NCBI RefSeq assembly: GCF_042651785.1
Contig: NZ_JBHSEC010000003.1
Coordinates: 115,574 to 179,573, forward strand
DNA length: 64,000 nt
Reading direction: 5' to 3'
DNA from: Chungangia koreensis
GTDB lineage: Bacteria; Bacillota; Bacilli; Bacillales_A; Planococcaceae
Shown here: positions 25,575 through 34,566 of the stretch, in pieces
Numbering within the stretch: position 1 is the stretch's first letter
Layout of the letters: each line of letters starts with the position of its first letter
Program-made: the position numbers and the translations under genes
Notes under the pieces: model-generated
What the model saw: only the letters and a program-made list of their open reading frames with translations
Databases searched by the model: none
What the model was told of the DNA's origin: nothing

Positions 25575-26072
25575 TCATTTCTCTGCAGATGCTACCATGA
25601 CTGCATCCGCAACCCGTTTTGCCCCTACATAACGCTTGCCCCAATAGTATGGGTCATTCAATTTATCAACGCGTACGCCTCTTGAAGAAGAAGCATGTGC
25701 AAATTTGCCATCACCAATATAAACGCCTACGTGTGATACACCTCTACCGGACGTATTGAAGAACACAAGGTCGCCTGGCTCAAGATCTTTCTTTTCCACT
25801 TTGTCTCCAGTCGCATACATTGCTGAAGAAGTTCTTGGAAGATCTACACCGACGGAATCAAACACATATCCGATGAAACCAGAGCAATCAAAACCTTTTG
25901 TTGACGTACCACCATAAACATATCTTGTACCGATTAAACTTTTCGCTACTTTTGTCATTTTATCTGCATCCACACTGGCTGCAGCTTCTGCACTACCCGT
26001 GAATGGGCCTGCCGCAAACATGATCACTAAAGAAAACACGACGAAAAACTTCTTAGCTACATTATTTCTCAT
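25575..26072 (-). CDS. Secreted NlpC/P60 cell-wall peptidase
   Basis: A 165-residue exported cysteine peptidase that would cut the D-Glu to diamino acid bond of peptidoglycan stem peptides. After a signal peptide (residues 1-30, ending GSAEAA) the NlpC/P60 domain fills the chain: RYVYGGTSTKGFDCSGFIGYVF carries the nucleophile Cys, HVGVYIGDGKFAHASSS the His, and SRGVRVDKLNDPYYWGKRY the C-terminal part. There are no LysM or SH3 wall-binding domains, so the enzyme is minimal. The start at 26072 follows GGAGGGG. Confidence 0.93.
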   Translation of the reverse strand: MRNNVAKKFFVVFSLVIMFAAGPFTGSAEAAASVDADKMTKVAKSLIGTRYVYGGTSTKGFDCSGFIGYVFDSVGVDLPRTSSAMYATGDKVEKKDLEPGDLVFFNTSGRGVSHVGVYIGDGKFAHASSSRGVRVDKLNDPYYWGKRYVGAKRVADAVMVASAEK

Positions 26073-26218
26073 TTGCCCCTCCGAGAGTTCTAATTTTCTG
26101 TAAATTCTATCTGTTTTCACTTTAACACGGATTAAACCTTTTGAACTTTACAGTTATGTAACAAATCTATTACAAAAGAAATAGATTGTAACTTGGACAA
26201 TCTATCATTTGGACCATA

Positions 26219-26256
26219 AAAAATAGGAGAAAAGCCTGTTATTTCGGCTTTTCTCC
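26219..26256 (-). terminator. nagB terminator
   Basis: A perfect 11-bp stem (26226-26236 with 26246-26256) followed on the minus strand by TATTTTTT. Confidence 0.85.
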
Positions 26257-26269
26257 TTATTTAACTCTA

Positions 26270-26968
26270 TTATGACAAATCATTTAAATCGGTAATCACT
26301 GTTACATCGGGATGATTTTGCAAAATTGTTACAGGACATTCTTCAGTTACAGTTCCTTTAAACAATTGATTTAACGCTTCACGCTTCTTCTCGCCAAATG
26401 CTAGTAAGATGATTTTACGCGCCCTCAATATAGAAGAGATTCCCATCGTCAATGCCTTTGTCGGAACCGCATCTTTATTCTCAAAATATGGGCTGTTTGC
26501 GTCAATGGTCGATTGCGTTAAATTCGTAACATGTGTATTCGAAGTAAATGGAGTCCCAGGCTCATTGAATGCAATATGGCCGTTTTCTCCGACGCCCAAT
26601 AATTGAAGATCAAGCGGATGATCACTGAGCAGTTGTTCATAACGATTACATTCCGCTTTCAAATCTTCTGCACTACCATTAGGGATATACGTATTCTCAA
26701 ACACTTTCTGGTTAAATAGCTTTTCTTTCATATAATAAGCATAACTGTTCGGATGCTCAGCCGTTAAGCCGACATACTCATCCAAGTTGAATGCCGTAAC
26801 ATGACTAAAATCTAAATCCGTTTTGGATAATTCTTTATAAACAGGCTCCATCGTTCCACCTGTCGCAAGTCCAAATGATTTTAAATCACCTCTATTAAGT
26901 ACATCTTCTATAATTTCAACCGCTTTCTTTGCAGCCTCTTCTTTCGTTTTCACAGTAATGACATTCAT
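26270..26968 (-). CDS. nagB: Glucosamine-6-phosphate deaminase NagB
   Basis: Converts glucosamine-6-phosphate to fructose-6-phosphate and ammonia, linking amino-sugar catabolism to glycolysis. The 232-residue protein shows GLATGGTMEPVYKEL, FNLDEYVGLTAEHPNSYAYYM with the catalytic Asp, LLGVGENGHIAFNEPGTPF and TMGISSILRARKIILLAFGEKK. Length matches Bacillus NagB. AGGTGGGA precedes the start. It is a single-gene unit with its own terminator, without nagA or a nagR regulator in the window. Confidence 0.96.
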   Translation of the reverse strand: MNVITVKTKEEAAKKAVEIIEDVLNRGDLKSFGLATGGTMEPVYKELSKTDLDFSHVTAFNLDEYVGLTAEHPNSYAYYMKEKLFNQKVFENTYIPNGSAEDLKAECNRYEQLLSDHPLDLQLLGVGENGHIAFNEPGTPFTSNTHVTNLTQSTIDANSPYFENKDAVPTKALTMGISSILRARKIILLAFGEKKREALNQLFKGTVTEECPVTILQNHPDVTVITDLNDLS

Positions 26969-27060
26969 TTAATCCCACCTGACTATGTTTCTATTTCCCT
27001 TAAGTGTAGTAGGAAATGAAAACACGGTCAACTAACGAAAAATCCCAATCTAATTATATG

Positions 27061-27092
27061 AAAATGACCTGCCGGCAATCCGAACAGGTCAT
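27061..27092 (-). terminator. Terminator of the malic enzyme gene
   Basis: An 8-bp stem (27064-27071 with 27085-27092) followed on the minus strand by TTTT. Confidence 0.75.
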
Positions 27093-27105
27093 CGTTTCTT
27101 CTATA

Positions 27106-28422
27106 TTATGAGTGATTTGACAATGCCACGCGTTCAACTGCGTGAGCTACCATTTGGTGAACTGACGGGTCGAGCGGATGAGGAACAAGATCCCCTTGTT
27201 TCGTACTTGAAACAATGGCTTCGGCTGCAGCAATCATCATCGGATAAGTAATTGCAGAAGCGCCAGCATTCAAGACACCACGGAAGATTCCCGGGAAGCC
27301 TAACACATTATTCACAAGGCGGCCATCTGCTGCATAAGCAGCTCCTGCCTTCAATGCTTCCTTCGGCTGGATTTCTGGGTTCGGATTCGACAAAGCAAGG
27401 ATGACTTGTCCTTCACGAACCATTTCCGGTTTAATCAACCCTTCTACCCCAGTTGTTGCAATGACAATATCGCATTTTTCCATAATTTCTTCAACCGAAT
27501 TAAGAACCGTGCCGCCATACTCGCGAAGTCGGTTTGTCGCCTCTTCTTGACGATCGGTTCCCCACATTTCCTTGACCCCATATTCCATCATCATCCGGCT
27601 GATCGCCAAGCCGGCCGCACCAAGGCCGATTTGACCGACCACTGCATTTTTCAAGTCTACTCCAGCTGCTCGGCAAGCGTTCAAAGCGGCGGCAAGTGTG
27701 ACAACAGCAGTTCCGTGCTGATCATCATGCATAACCGGAATCTGTAATTCTTTCTTCAACCGCTCCTCAATTTCGAAGCAATGGGGTGAACCGATATCCT
27801 CCAGTAAAATCGCACCAAAGCTTTGATGGATATGCTTCACTGTTTCCACGACCTCATCCGGATCGCTCGTATTAAGCAAAATCGGGACTCCACTAATACC
27901 AACGAACTGGTCAAAGAGGACCGCTTTCCCTTCCATAACAGGCATGCCTGCTACGGGACCAATATTTCCAAGGCCTAAAATCGCGCTTCCATCAGTCACG
28001 ATTGCAACGGAATTGCCAATGCTTGTGAAATATCGTGCCTTATCTGGATTTTTTTCAATCTCTAAACAAACATTCGCTACACCAGGAGTATAAACACGTC
28101 TCAAGTCTGCGAGAGAACGCACATCCACCCTGCTTGTCATATGAATTTTCCCGCCTTCATGGGCATGCATCACATCATCGGAAACCGCAAGAATATCGAT
28201 TCCTTCACCCGCATTCTTCATTCCTTCAACAATTTGTTCAAGAACTACCTTACTGCTGCAAGTTACAGAAATATCACGTACTGTGGACATCGTCCCCATT
28301 TTAATCGTTTTTATATCACCAATTTCTCCACCTAATTCACCAATAACCGTTGCGACTTTCGCAAAGTTACCGGGAATGGATGGTATTTCGACAATAATAT
28401 TACGCAGTAGATCTCGTGCCAT
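27106..28422 (-). CDS. NAD-type malic enzyme with N-terminal ACT domain
   Basis: Oxidative decarboxylation of malate to pyruvate. The 438-residue protein starts with an ACT-type regulatory domain (MARDLLRNIIVEIPSIPGNF to about residue 80). The malic enzyme catalytic domain (YTPGVANVCLEIEKNP, TDGSAILGLGNIGPVAGMPVMEGK, LEDIGSPHCFEIEERL, MHDDQHGTAVVTLAAALNA) and the NAD-binding domain (VVGQIGLGAAGLAISRMM, LALSNPNPEIQP) follow. The ATG at 28422 follows GGGAGG with 10-nt spacing. The ACT domain is found in some Bacillus malic enzymes (MleA/YqkJ type) and suggests amino-acid or other effector control. Confidence 0.92.
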   Translation of the reverse strand: MARDLLRNIIVEIPSIPGNFAKVATVIGELGGEIGDIKTIKMGTMSTVRDISVTCSSKVVLEQIVEGMKNAGEGIDILAVSDDVMHAHEGGKIHMTSRVDVRSLADLRRVYTPGVANVCLEIEKNPDKARYFTSIGNSVAIVTDGSAILGLGNIGPVAGMPVMEGKAVLFDQFVGISGVPILLNTSDPDEVVETVKHIHQSFGAILLEDIGSPHCFEIEERLKKELQIPVMHDDQHGTAVVTLAAALNACRAAGVDLKNAVVGQIGLGAAGLAISRMMMEYGVKEMWGTDRQEEATNRLREYGGTVLNSVEEIMEKCDIVIATTGVEGLIKPEMVREGQVILALSNPNPEIQPKEALKAGAAYAADGRLVNNVLGFPGIFRGVLNAGASAITYPMMIAAAEAIVSSTKQGDLVPHPLDPSVHQMVAHAVERVALSNHS

Positions 28423-28555
28423 ACCATCATTGCCTCCCACTTGTTGTAAATACGTCTAAAGCCATCCCCTATTGTACTACTAAGGTCATAAAGTGACAAC
28501 AAAGCAATTATTTGTCGGAAACAGGTGAATCTTTTAGTTGAGCCACAATTCGCAT

Positions 28556-28590
28556 ACAAAAAGACAGCCCCTCACAATGAGGAACTGTCT
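28556..28590 (-). terminator. Terminator of the alanine/glycine symporter gene
   Basis: Two stacked stems (28562-28567 with 28585-28590; 28570-28574 with 28578-28582) followed on the minus strand by TTTTT-rich sequence. Confidence 0.8.
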
Positions 28591-28598
28591 CCAAAAAT

Positions 28599-30002
28599 TT
28601 ATTCCCTTAATGATTCATCTTCCCAGCATTCCGCTCCCTTTAATCCAGGAATAGAGCTTGCATGGAACTCCGGATTTTTTCCGGCCTTACGCTGTTTAAC
28701 ATAGTCATTAAGCACTTTGAAGGCAACTTTTCCTATGATGAAAATCACGATCAAGTTGAGTATTGCCATCAATCCCATGAACAGATCGGCCATATTCCAT
28801 ACAAGGTCAACCTTTGCCATCGCACCAAAGAACACCATGGCCAAAACACCAATACGATACAATGTCAGCCATATTTTATTGCCGTTCATGAACTCGATAT
28901 TCGTTTCACCGTAGTAATAGTTCCCGATAATTGAACTATACGCAAAGAATAGAATGGCAATCGCCAAGAAATACGGAGCCCACTCCCCTACGTGCACCGC
29001 AAGGGAATTCTGCGTTAAGACAATACCTTCGTGCTCGCCGGTATCGTATAATCCGGCTAAAATGATGATGAATGCGGTCGCTGAACAGATGACGATCGTA
29101 TCAAAGAACACACCAAGACTTTGTACAAAGCCTTGTTTTGCCGGGTGCGATACATTAGCAGTAGCTGCTGCATTCGGTACACTACCCATACCGGCTTCAT
29201 TGGAGAACAATCCACGCTTAACCCCTTGCAGAATCGCTACACCGATGGCACCGCCCACTACTTCATTCAATCCGAAAGCACTCTCAACAATAAGTGAAAA
29301 GACTGCCGGTATTTCAGAGAAGTTAACGATAATGACGTAAAGCGCAATAAGAATATACAAAACTGCCATAACCGGCACCAACACTTGTGTAACTCTCACG
29401 ATTCGATGGACTCCACCGAAAATAATGATGGCCGTAAAAATGACTAAAACCAACCCGATCATCCATTTTTCCCAATTGAAGACATTATTGAACGATGCAA
29501 CGATCGTATTTGCCTGAACGGAATTGAAAATAAAACCGAAAGACACAAGCAATAAAATAGAAAATGCAATGCCGAGTCCTCTGTTGCCTAATGCTTTTTG
29601 CATATAGTAAGCTGGACCACCGCGAAACGAATCCCCATCTCTCACTTTGTATACTTGAGCTAATGTACTTTCGATAAACGCCGTTGCCATTCCGATCAAG
29701 GCAACGATCCACATCCAAAACACTGCTCCCGGACCACCAATCGCAATCGCAATTGCTACACCTGTAATATTACCTGTTCCGACACGTGATGCCGTACTGA
29801 TCGTAAACGCTTGGAATGGCGATACCCCTGTTTCCCCGTCCTTCTTCTCCGTTATGACCCGGAACATCTCCGGGAATAAGCGAACTTGAACAAATTTTGT
29901 TCGGATCGAAAAGTATAAGCCCAATCCAATCAACACATAGATGAGAATATATTCCCATAATAAAAAATTCCCTTTATCAACAATCCACTCCAGAATACTC
30001 AT
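28599..30002 (-). CDS. Alanine/glycine:cation symporter (AGCS family)
   Basis: A 467-residue sodium-coupled amino-acid importer with about ten membrane segments. Family signatures include GVSPFQAFTISTASRVGTGNITGVAIAI near residues 58-85, GGPGAVFWMWIVALIGMATAFIES and LFSNEAGMGSVPNAAATA near 268-285. It ends with a hydrophilic tail (PEFHASSIPGLKGAECWEDE). AGGTGAAGG precedes the ATG. No riboswitch or T-box was recognised in the leader (30003-30120). Substrate is alanine or glycine by family. Confidence 0.93.
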   Translation of the reverse strand: MSILEWIVDKGNFLLWEYILIYVLIGLGLYFSIRTKFVQVRLFPEMFRVITEKKDGETGVSPFQAFTISTASRVGTGNITGVAIAIAIGGPGAVFWMWIVALIGMATAFIESTLAQVYKVRDGDSFRGGPAYYMQKALGNRGLGIAFSILLLVSFGFIFNSVQANTIVASFNNVFNWEKWMIGLVLVIFTAIIIFGGVHRIVRVTQVLVPVMAVLYILIALYVIIVNFSEIPAVFSLIVESAFGLNEVVGGAIGVAILQGVKRGLFSNEAGMGSVPNAAATANVSHPAKQGFVQSLGVFFDTIVICSATAFIIILAGLYDTGEHEGIVLTQNSLAVHVGEWAPYFLAIAILFFAYSSIIGNYYYGETNIEFMNGNKIWLTLYRIGVLAMVFFGAMAKVDLVWNMADLFMGLMAILNLIVIFIIGKVAFKVLNDYVKQRKAGKNPEFHASSIPGLKGAECWEDESLRE

Positions 30003-30121
30003 ACCTTCACCTGCTTGAAATTTTTATGTAAGTGCCCTATGAAGTTATAGCGACCAAATATTTTTACCCCATCGTTAGTGACCTAAAACCAATTCGTCAT
30101 TTCCCGGGAAATTCCGACATG

Positions 30122-30148
30122 AAAAAGGCGGGTTTGGTCCCCCGCCAT
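30122..30148 (-). terminator. Terminator of the GSP17M-like gene
   Basis: A 6-bp GC stem (30127-30132 with 30141-30146) followed on the minus strand by TTTTT, just after the stop codon. Confidence 0.8.
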
Positions 30149-30155
30149 TTTTACA

Positions 30156-30911
30156 TTATAGGTTTTGATTAAAAGGTCTTCGAGACTGGTGTTCAGTCGC
30201 TTCATCAATAGGACCAAATGGTGCCGGCCCTAAATTCGGATCAATGCCTGGCGACTGTTCATCCTGCATCCGGTAATCATCATTGACTACCGGTTCATCT
30301 GATCCGTCATTATCGTCGTAAACCTTTTCTGCTCCAAACAGTTCCTCCCGGTTGTTTCGAACGATTGGATCCTCTTCCATTGAAAATGAAACATGATCCT
30401 CTTCCCTGACTAAAATGTCATCATTCTGGAATGTCTGGCCATGACGGAACCGGTCAATCGGCTCATCATAATTATTTTCAACATGGAATGGAATCTCTTC
30501 AGCCGTATTCAACTCGTTCGAACCGTCTCCATCTGACCAACGTTCACGATCCATCATCGGATTTCCCTCCTCTATGGAAGTCATATCCCTATTGTGAGCT
30601 TCACTGAACAGGATTATTCCACCCTGATCCAACCCATTATTGATAAATCGAATCTCCTGATCAGAAAAGCCGATCCCTTCCAAATTTCCATTCGACGCTT
30701 CATTGCCGCCGAACAACGACATCATCTTACTCTTCATATTTCCTAAATCATGCACCTGCACATCCGAATACTTTCTCACCACCCGCAGTTCCGATGGCTT
30801 CTTTGATAACACATGTATATCGTTTTCTTCAAAACCCATGCTTGTTAACTCATCAAGCTTTGCATACATATCCTCTTCTGAAAGAGCTATCTTCAAAACT
30901 CGATTTTCCAT
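30156..30911 (-). CDS. General stress protein (GSP17M/YflT-like) with acidic tail
   Basis: A 251-residue cytoplasmic protein. The N-terminal ~105 residues are a general-stress-protein-17M-type domain (LSEEDMYAKLDELTSMGFEENDIHVLSK, GFSDQEIRFINNGLDQGGIILF), shared with the N-terminus of the protein at 32278. The remaining ~145 residues are acidic and probably disordered, with repeated SMEEDP/REE-type patches. A SigB promoter lies 31-57 bp upstream. Function unknown beyond SigB-type stress induction. Confidence 0.85.
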   Translation of the reverse strand: MENRVLKIALSEEDMYAKLDELTSMGFEENDIHVLSKKPSELRVVRKYSDVQVHDLGNMKSKMMSLFGGNEASNGNLEGIGFSDQEIRFINNGLDQGGIILFSEAHNRDMTSIEEGNPMMDRERWSDGDGSNELNTAEEIPFHVENNYDEPIDRFRHGQTFQNDDILVREEDHVSFSMEEDPIVRNNREELFGAEKVYDDNDGSDEPVVNDDYRMQDEQSPGIDPNLGPAPFGPIDEATEHQSRRPFNQNL

Positions 30912-30942
30912 AGTATAACCTCCTCGGGTATTTGATAAGTTA

Positions 30943-30969
30943 ATACCCCGGGAGGTGGGAATCGTAAAC
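30943..30969 (-). promoter_or_regulatory. SigB-type promoter of the GSP17M-like gene
   Basis: Minus strand: GTTTAC (30964-30969), 15-nt spacer, GGGTAT (30943-30948). An imperfect inverted repeat (about 30921-30955) with GGGTAT on both strands overlaps the -10 element and may be an operator or a 5' hairpin. Confidence 0.72.
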
Positions 30970-31010
30970 TACTTGCGTCTTGAATAGGAGGTGGTGTATT
31001 TGGAATTCCA

Positions 31011-31105
31011 ATGCTCGGATAGCGTTGTTCTATGCTCGGATAGCCAACTTCTATGCTCGGATAAGTAGTTTCTATGCTCGCATAAGCTCTTTCTATGCTC
31101 ACTTG
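31011..31105. repeat. Phased array D: 5 copies of ATGCTCGGATA, 21-bp period
   Basis: Cores begin at 31011, 31032, 31053, 31074 and 31095, exactly 21 bp apart. The core is the same as array B2, 20.8 kb away, and in the same orientation relative to the downstream minus-strand gene. The last copy overlaps the stop codon of the NERD gene. The SigB promoter of the stress gene lies immediately downstream. Confidence 0.92.
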
Positions 31106-32043
31106 ACCATATTCTGGTAGTCGAAAACGTATTTAGTATGCCTTTTTTCACCAATTGCCGCTAATTTCATTCCTATTAATATGCGTGTAGCTACATGGCG
31201 GTCACCAATCCCCAAAAACCATCGACATTCCCGGTTCGTAATCGTATCCCCCACTAACATAAAATACTCTTTCATCGTTTTTTCATGAGCATTCACATTA
31301 AAGAAGCCACATTTTCTGCAGAACCATCCACGTATTACTTTCTCCATCCCTAATCTCCCACACTTCTCACATTCCACCCCTGTCAACAAATCCTTCGGGT
31401 CGATGCCCCACCGTTTACACATCGGAAATGGCTTGAACCCCCGATGTTCTAATTTCAACTGTTCACCTATTTCCTTCATCTGTGATTCGCTTATTCTGGT
31501 CTTCCCCTGCCGAATGCTTCTTATATAAGGAGGAACCGCATTCGGGAAGAGGACGGTCATGTTAGTATGATTTTCAAATTTCTTAGGATATGGCAGAACG
31601 AATGCCCGATATACCGGGAGCTTAATACCTCGCATCTCCAGCCATCTACTCAAGTAGTATGTGGACTTATCCATTTGGGATAAATCGTATGCCCGCTCCT
31701 TACCATCTTCATATTCCTGCTCAACACGCAATGGATTTGAAAGGAAGTTGATTTTTCCTCCCAAATTTTTGATTTCAAATACAAATAGATAGTTTTGGGT
31801 AATTAATAATGAATCGACTTGGAAGTCTTTATTAAGTGAAAGATCATGGAGAAAAAGGTGGGGGACGCCGAGATGCTGTTTCTCAATAATGCGGTCGAAT
31901 TCTTCTTCACCGCCTCTCCCGGCTTTAGCGGATAAGAACCTGTCCTGAATCATGTAGTATTTCTCATGGCTTTTCGATAGCCGTTTTAATAACACTTCAT
32001 ATCCTATAAGACTGATCGGAGAGTCTCTACCTTTAATAATCAC
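31099..32043 (-). CDS. NERD (nuclease-related) domain protein
   Basis: A 314-residue soluble protein with an N-terminal NERD domain: AGRGGEEEFDRIIE near residue 43, then VDSLLITQNYLFVFEIKNLGGKI near 75-97, with the catalytic-type D...E-K arrangement of PD-(D/E)XK nucleases. The C-terminal half has a four-cysteine zinc ribbon (CEKCGRLGMEKVIRGWFCRKCG). NERD proteins are presumed nucleases with a DNA-processing role. The GTG at 32043 is chosen since GAGGTGA lies six bases upstream. Confidence 0.85.
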   Translation of the reverse strand: MIIKGRDSPISLIGYEVLLKRLSKSHEKYYMIQDRFLSAKAGRGGEEEFDRIIEKQHLGVPHLFLHDLSLNKDFQVDSLLITQNYLFVFEIKNLGGKINFLSNPLRVEQEYEDGKERAYDLSQMDKSTYYLSRWLEMRGIKLPVYRAFVLPYPKKFENHTNMTVLFPNAVPPYIRSIRQGKTRISESQMKEIGEQLKLEHRGFKPFPMCKRWGIDPKDLLTGVECEKCGRLGMEKVIRGWFCRKCGFFNVNAHEKTMKEYFMLVGDTITNRECRWFLGIGDRHVATRILIGMKLAAIGEKRHTKYVFDYQNMVK

Positions 32044-32204
32044 ACTTGTCACCTCAAGGCGAGAATAGCATGCTTGTCCGAATAAAGGAATGGCTTTTCA
32101 CAAGGTTGCATTTTGATGGTCGAAATCAGGCCAAAACCACGTTTTAACCACGAATAAAGACTCCTACCTGTAACTCTTGTAATAAATTCGAAAAAATTCA
32201 GTTT

Positions 32205-32230
32205 GTTTCCATGCTCCCCCAGCGTGGTAT
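32205..32230 (+). promoter_or_regulatory. SigB-type promoter of the YsnF-like gene
   Basis: GTTTCC (32205-32210), 14-nt spacer, TGGTAT (32225-32230). Five of six at -10 and four of six at -35 against GTTTAA-N12/15-GGGTAT, 48 bp upstream of the start. Confidence 0.6.
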
Positions 32231-32277
32231 AGATAGCCTGTAACCAATTCCAAATAATTTCTTAGGAGGAATGTGCG

Positions 32278-33255
32278 ATGGATAAAAAATATGTTGGTAC
32301 TTTCCATACTGAACAAGGTGTATTTAACGAGATTGAGAAACTGAAAGCGCAAGGTTATACGGAATCTGATATTTACGTCATTTCGAACAATCAAGATGAC
32401 ATTTCCATGCTACGTGGTCGGGTAAGCGCCGATACACTGGACGCTAAGACAACAGAGAACCGTGGATGGATGGACAAGTTCATGGACTTCTTAAGTGGAG
32501 AGGAACCGGTCCGCGGCGCATTCACTGACATGGGATTCTCCGATGAAGAATCCACTCGTTTTTACAATGAGGCACGAGATGGTGGAATCTTAGTCTTCGT
32601 AGACCGTGATTACGGCGACAAATTTAGCTCAGGTGTTACTTATGATAATACTGATGCAATTAACGAAGATGGCATGAGTTTAACAACACCAGTAGAAAAT
32701 CAAGGTCTTGGCGAGACGGTAAACAGGGCAGACACGTATGATACGACAACGAATCGCGACTTTGCCGATACGGATTTAACCGAAGAACAACGACTTAGAC
32801 TTCATGAAGAAAAGTTACTCATTGATAAAGATGAAGTTCAAACGGGTGAAGTCAATGTAAGCAAGCATACAGTTACCGAACAACAATCCGTTGACGTACC
32901 GGTAACTCGCGAAGAAGTATACGTTGAACGCCGGCCGGTAGATGGCGAATACGACGCGTCATCAGCGGATTTTAATGATAACTTTAATGACGATGAAACG
33001 ATTCACATTCCAGTAACTGAAGAAAAAGTTGAAGTATCGAAACGTCCAGTGGTGAATGAAGAAATCGTCGTAGGTAAGCGTAAAGTCACGGACACAGAAA
33101 CTGTAAACGAAACGGTCCGCAGCGAAAAAGCGGATATCGATGAGGATACTTTATCGGCAAGCGACCGATTCGATCGTGACGGAAAAACATTCAATAGCGA
33201 TCTATTAAACGATCAGTATGACGATAATAATTACGATAATAACCGACCACTATAA
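32278..33255 (+). CDS. General stress protein with GSP17M domain and YsnF/AvaK (DUF2382) domain
   Basis: A 325-residue cytoplasmic protein. The N-terminus (MDKKYVGTFHTEQGVFNEIE to about residue 110) is a GSP17M-type domain. A linker leads to a YsnF/AvaK-type domain at about 175-290, with two near-repeats: EVNVSKHTVTEQQSVDVPVT/REEVYVERRPV and HIPVTEEKVEVSKRPVVNEE/IVVGKRKVTDTETV. The C-terminus is Asp/Asn-rich. It is paired with the stress gene at 30156, sharing the N-terminal domain. TTAGGAGGAA precedes the start, and a SigB-type promoter and strong terminator bound the unit. Function unknown. Confidence 0.88.
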   Translation: MDKKYVGTFHTEQGVFNEIEKLKAQGYTESDIYVISNNQDDISMLRGRVSADTLDAKTTENRGWMDKFMDFLSGEEPVRGAFTDMGFSDEESTRFYNEARDGGILVFVDRDYGDKFSSGVTYDNTDAINEDGMSLTTPVENQGLGETVNRADTYDTTTNRDFADTDLTEEQRLRLHEEKLLIDKDEVQTGEVNVSKHTVTEQQSVDVPVTREEVYVERRPVDGEYDASSADFNDNFNDDETIHIPVTEEKVEVSKRPVVNEEIVVGKRKVTDTETVNETVRSEKADIDEDTLSASDRFDRDGKTFNSDLLNDQYDDNNYDNNRPL

Positions 33256-33266
33256 TGTGGTTCTCT

Positions 33267-33293
33267 CCCTCGGCAACTGCCGGGGGTTTTTTT
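33267..33293 (+). terminator. Terminator of the YsnF-like gene
   Basis: A 9-bp stem with one mismatch (33267-33275 with 33278-33286) followed by TTTTTTT. Confidence 0.85.
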
Positions 33294-33328
33294 GTGCTCA
33301 TTTTTTAACAAGTTTTTCACATCCTAAT

Positions 33329-33354
33329 GTTTAACACATAATTAAAACGGGTAT
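33329..33354 (+). promoter_or_regulatory. SigB promoter of the opuC operon
   Basis: GTTTAA (33329-33334), 14-nt spacer, GGGTAT (33349-33354): a perfect match to the SigB consensus, 63 bp upstream of opuCA. In Listeria the opuC operon is SigB-dependent, which fits osmotic-stress induction. Confidence 0.85.
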
Positions 33355-33417
33355 TAATGTATCTCAAGTTGCGTTCATGCGACAAAAATAAAGAGAACCC
33401 CTATTGGAGGAATGAGT

Positions 33418-34566
33418 ATGCTCAAGTTCGAAAATGTCTCGAAGGTCTACCCCGGAGGAAAAGTGGCGGTGGACAAACTGAATCTTGAAATTCAGGAAGG
33501 TGAATTTATTTGTTTCATCGGCCCTTCCGGCTGCGGAAAGACTACAACGATGAAAATGATCAATCGACTCGTTAAACCGACTGACGGAAAAATATTGGTA
33601 CGAGGAGAAAACATTCTGAAGAAAGATGTTGTCGAGTTGCGTCGTCATATCGGCTACGTGATCCAACAAATTGGATTATTCCCACATATGACGATCCGGG
33701 ATAACATTGCCCTCGTTCCACGGTTATTGAAACAATCAAAAGAGGAACAACATAAAAGAGCTGAAGAGCTCATACAACTTGTAAATATGCCAATGGAGTT
33801 TCTAGACCGCTACCCACACGAACTAAGCGGTGGACAACAGCAAAGAATCGGTGTACTGCGGGCACTTGCCGCTAATCCCCCATTAATCCTCATGGACGAG
33901 CCATTCGGAGCGCTCGACCCTATTACACGTGATTCCTTACAAGCAGAGTTTAAAAATTTACAACAATCCCTTGGTAAAACGATCATCTTCGTTACGCATG
34001 ACATGGATGAAGCGATTAAACTTGCTGACCGGATTGTCATTATGAAAGCCGGTAAAATCGTTCAGGTCGGAACACCGGATGAAATTCTTCGTTCCCCTGC
34101 CAATGAATTTGTAGAGGACTTCATTGGTAAAGATCGATTGATTCAAGCGCAACAGCATTTCCAAACCGTTGACCAGATCATGAATTCTAATCCCGTTACA
34201 ATTCGCCCAGAAGGCACTTTATTGGAAGCAATCAGTTTAATGAGGACACGTCGTGTCGACTCATTACTTGTTACAAATAGTGACAATGTATTGGAAGGTT
34301 TTATTTCCATCGAAATGATTGACCGGACAAAAAACTACGATACCCCCATCTCATTCATCATGAAAACTGATTTACCAACTGTGAAAGAGAACACACTTCT
34401 CCGTGATGCAACACGTAACATTCTTGTACGCGGACTAAAGTACGTTCCTGTTACAGATCATGAGAATCGCTTGATCGGATTAGTAACACGAACAAGTCTT
34501 GTTGATGTCCTATATGATTCCATCTGGGGCGAAGAAGATTCCGAAACCTTGAGAGGTGAAGCATAA
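33418..34566 (+). CDS. opuCA: Glycine betaine/carnitine/choline ABC transporter ATPase OpuCA
   Basis: ATP-binding subunit of an osmoprotectant importer. The 382-residue protein has Walker A GPSGCGKTTTMKMINRL near residue 37, Q-loop YVIQQIGLF, signature ELSGGQQQRIGVLRALA, Walker B LILMDEPFGALDP and the His switch FVTHDMDEA. Two CBS domains follow (about residues 255-375), the ionic-strength sensor in OpuC/OpuA-type ATPases. The ATG at 33418 is preferred to that at 33412 for spacing from TTGGAGGA. It overlaps opuCB by one base. Confidence 0.96.
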   Translation: MLKFENVSKVYPGGKVAVDKLNLEIQEGEFICFIGPSGCGKTTTMKMINRLVKPTDGKILVRGENILKKDVVELRRHIGYVIQQIGLFPHMTIRDNIALVPRLLKQSKEEQHKRAEELIQLVNMPMEFLDRYPHELSGGQQQRIGVLRALAANPPLILMDEPFGALDPITRDSLQAEFKNLQQSLGKTIIFVTHDMDEAIKLADRIVIMKAGKIVQVGTPDEILRSPANEFVEDFIGKDRLIQAQQHFQTVDQIMNSNPVTIRPEGTLLEAISLMRTRRVDSLLVTNSDNVLEGFISIEMIDRTKNYDTPISFIMKTDLPTVKENTLLRDATRNILVRGLKYVPVTDHENRLIGLVTRTSLVDVLYDSIWGEEDSETLRGEA

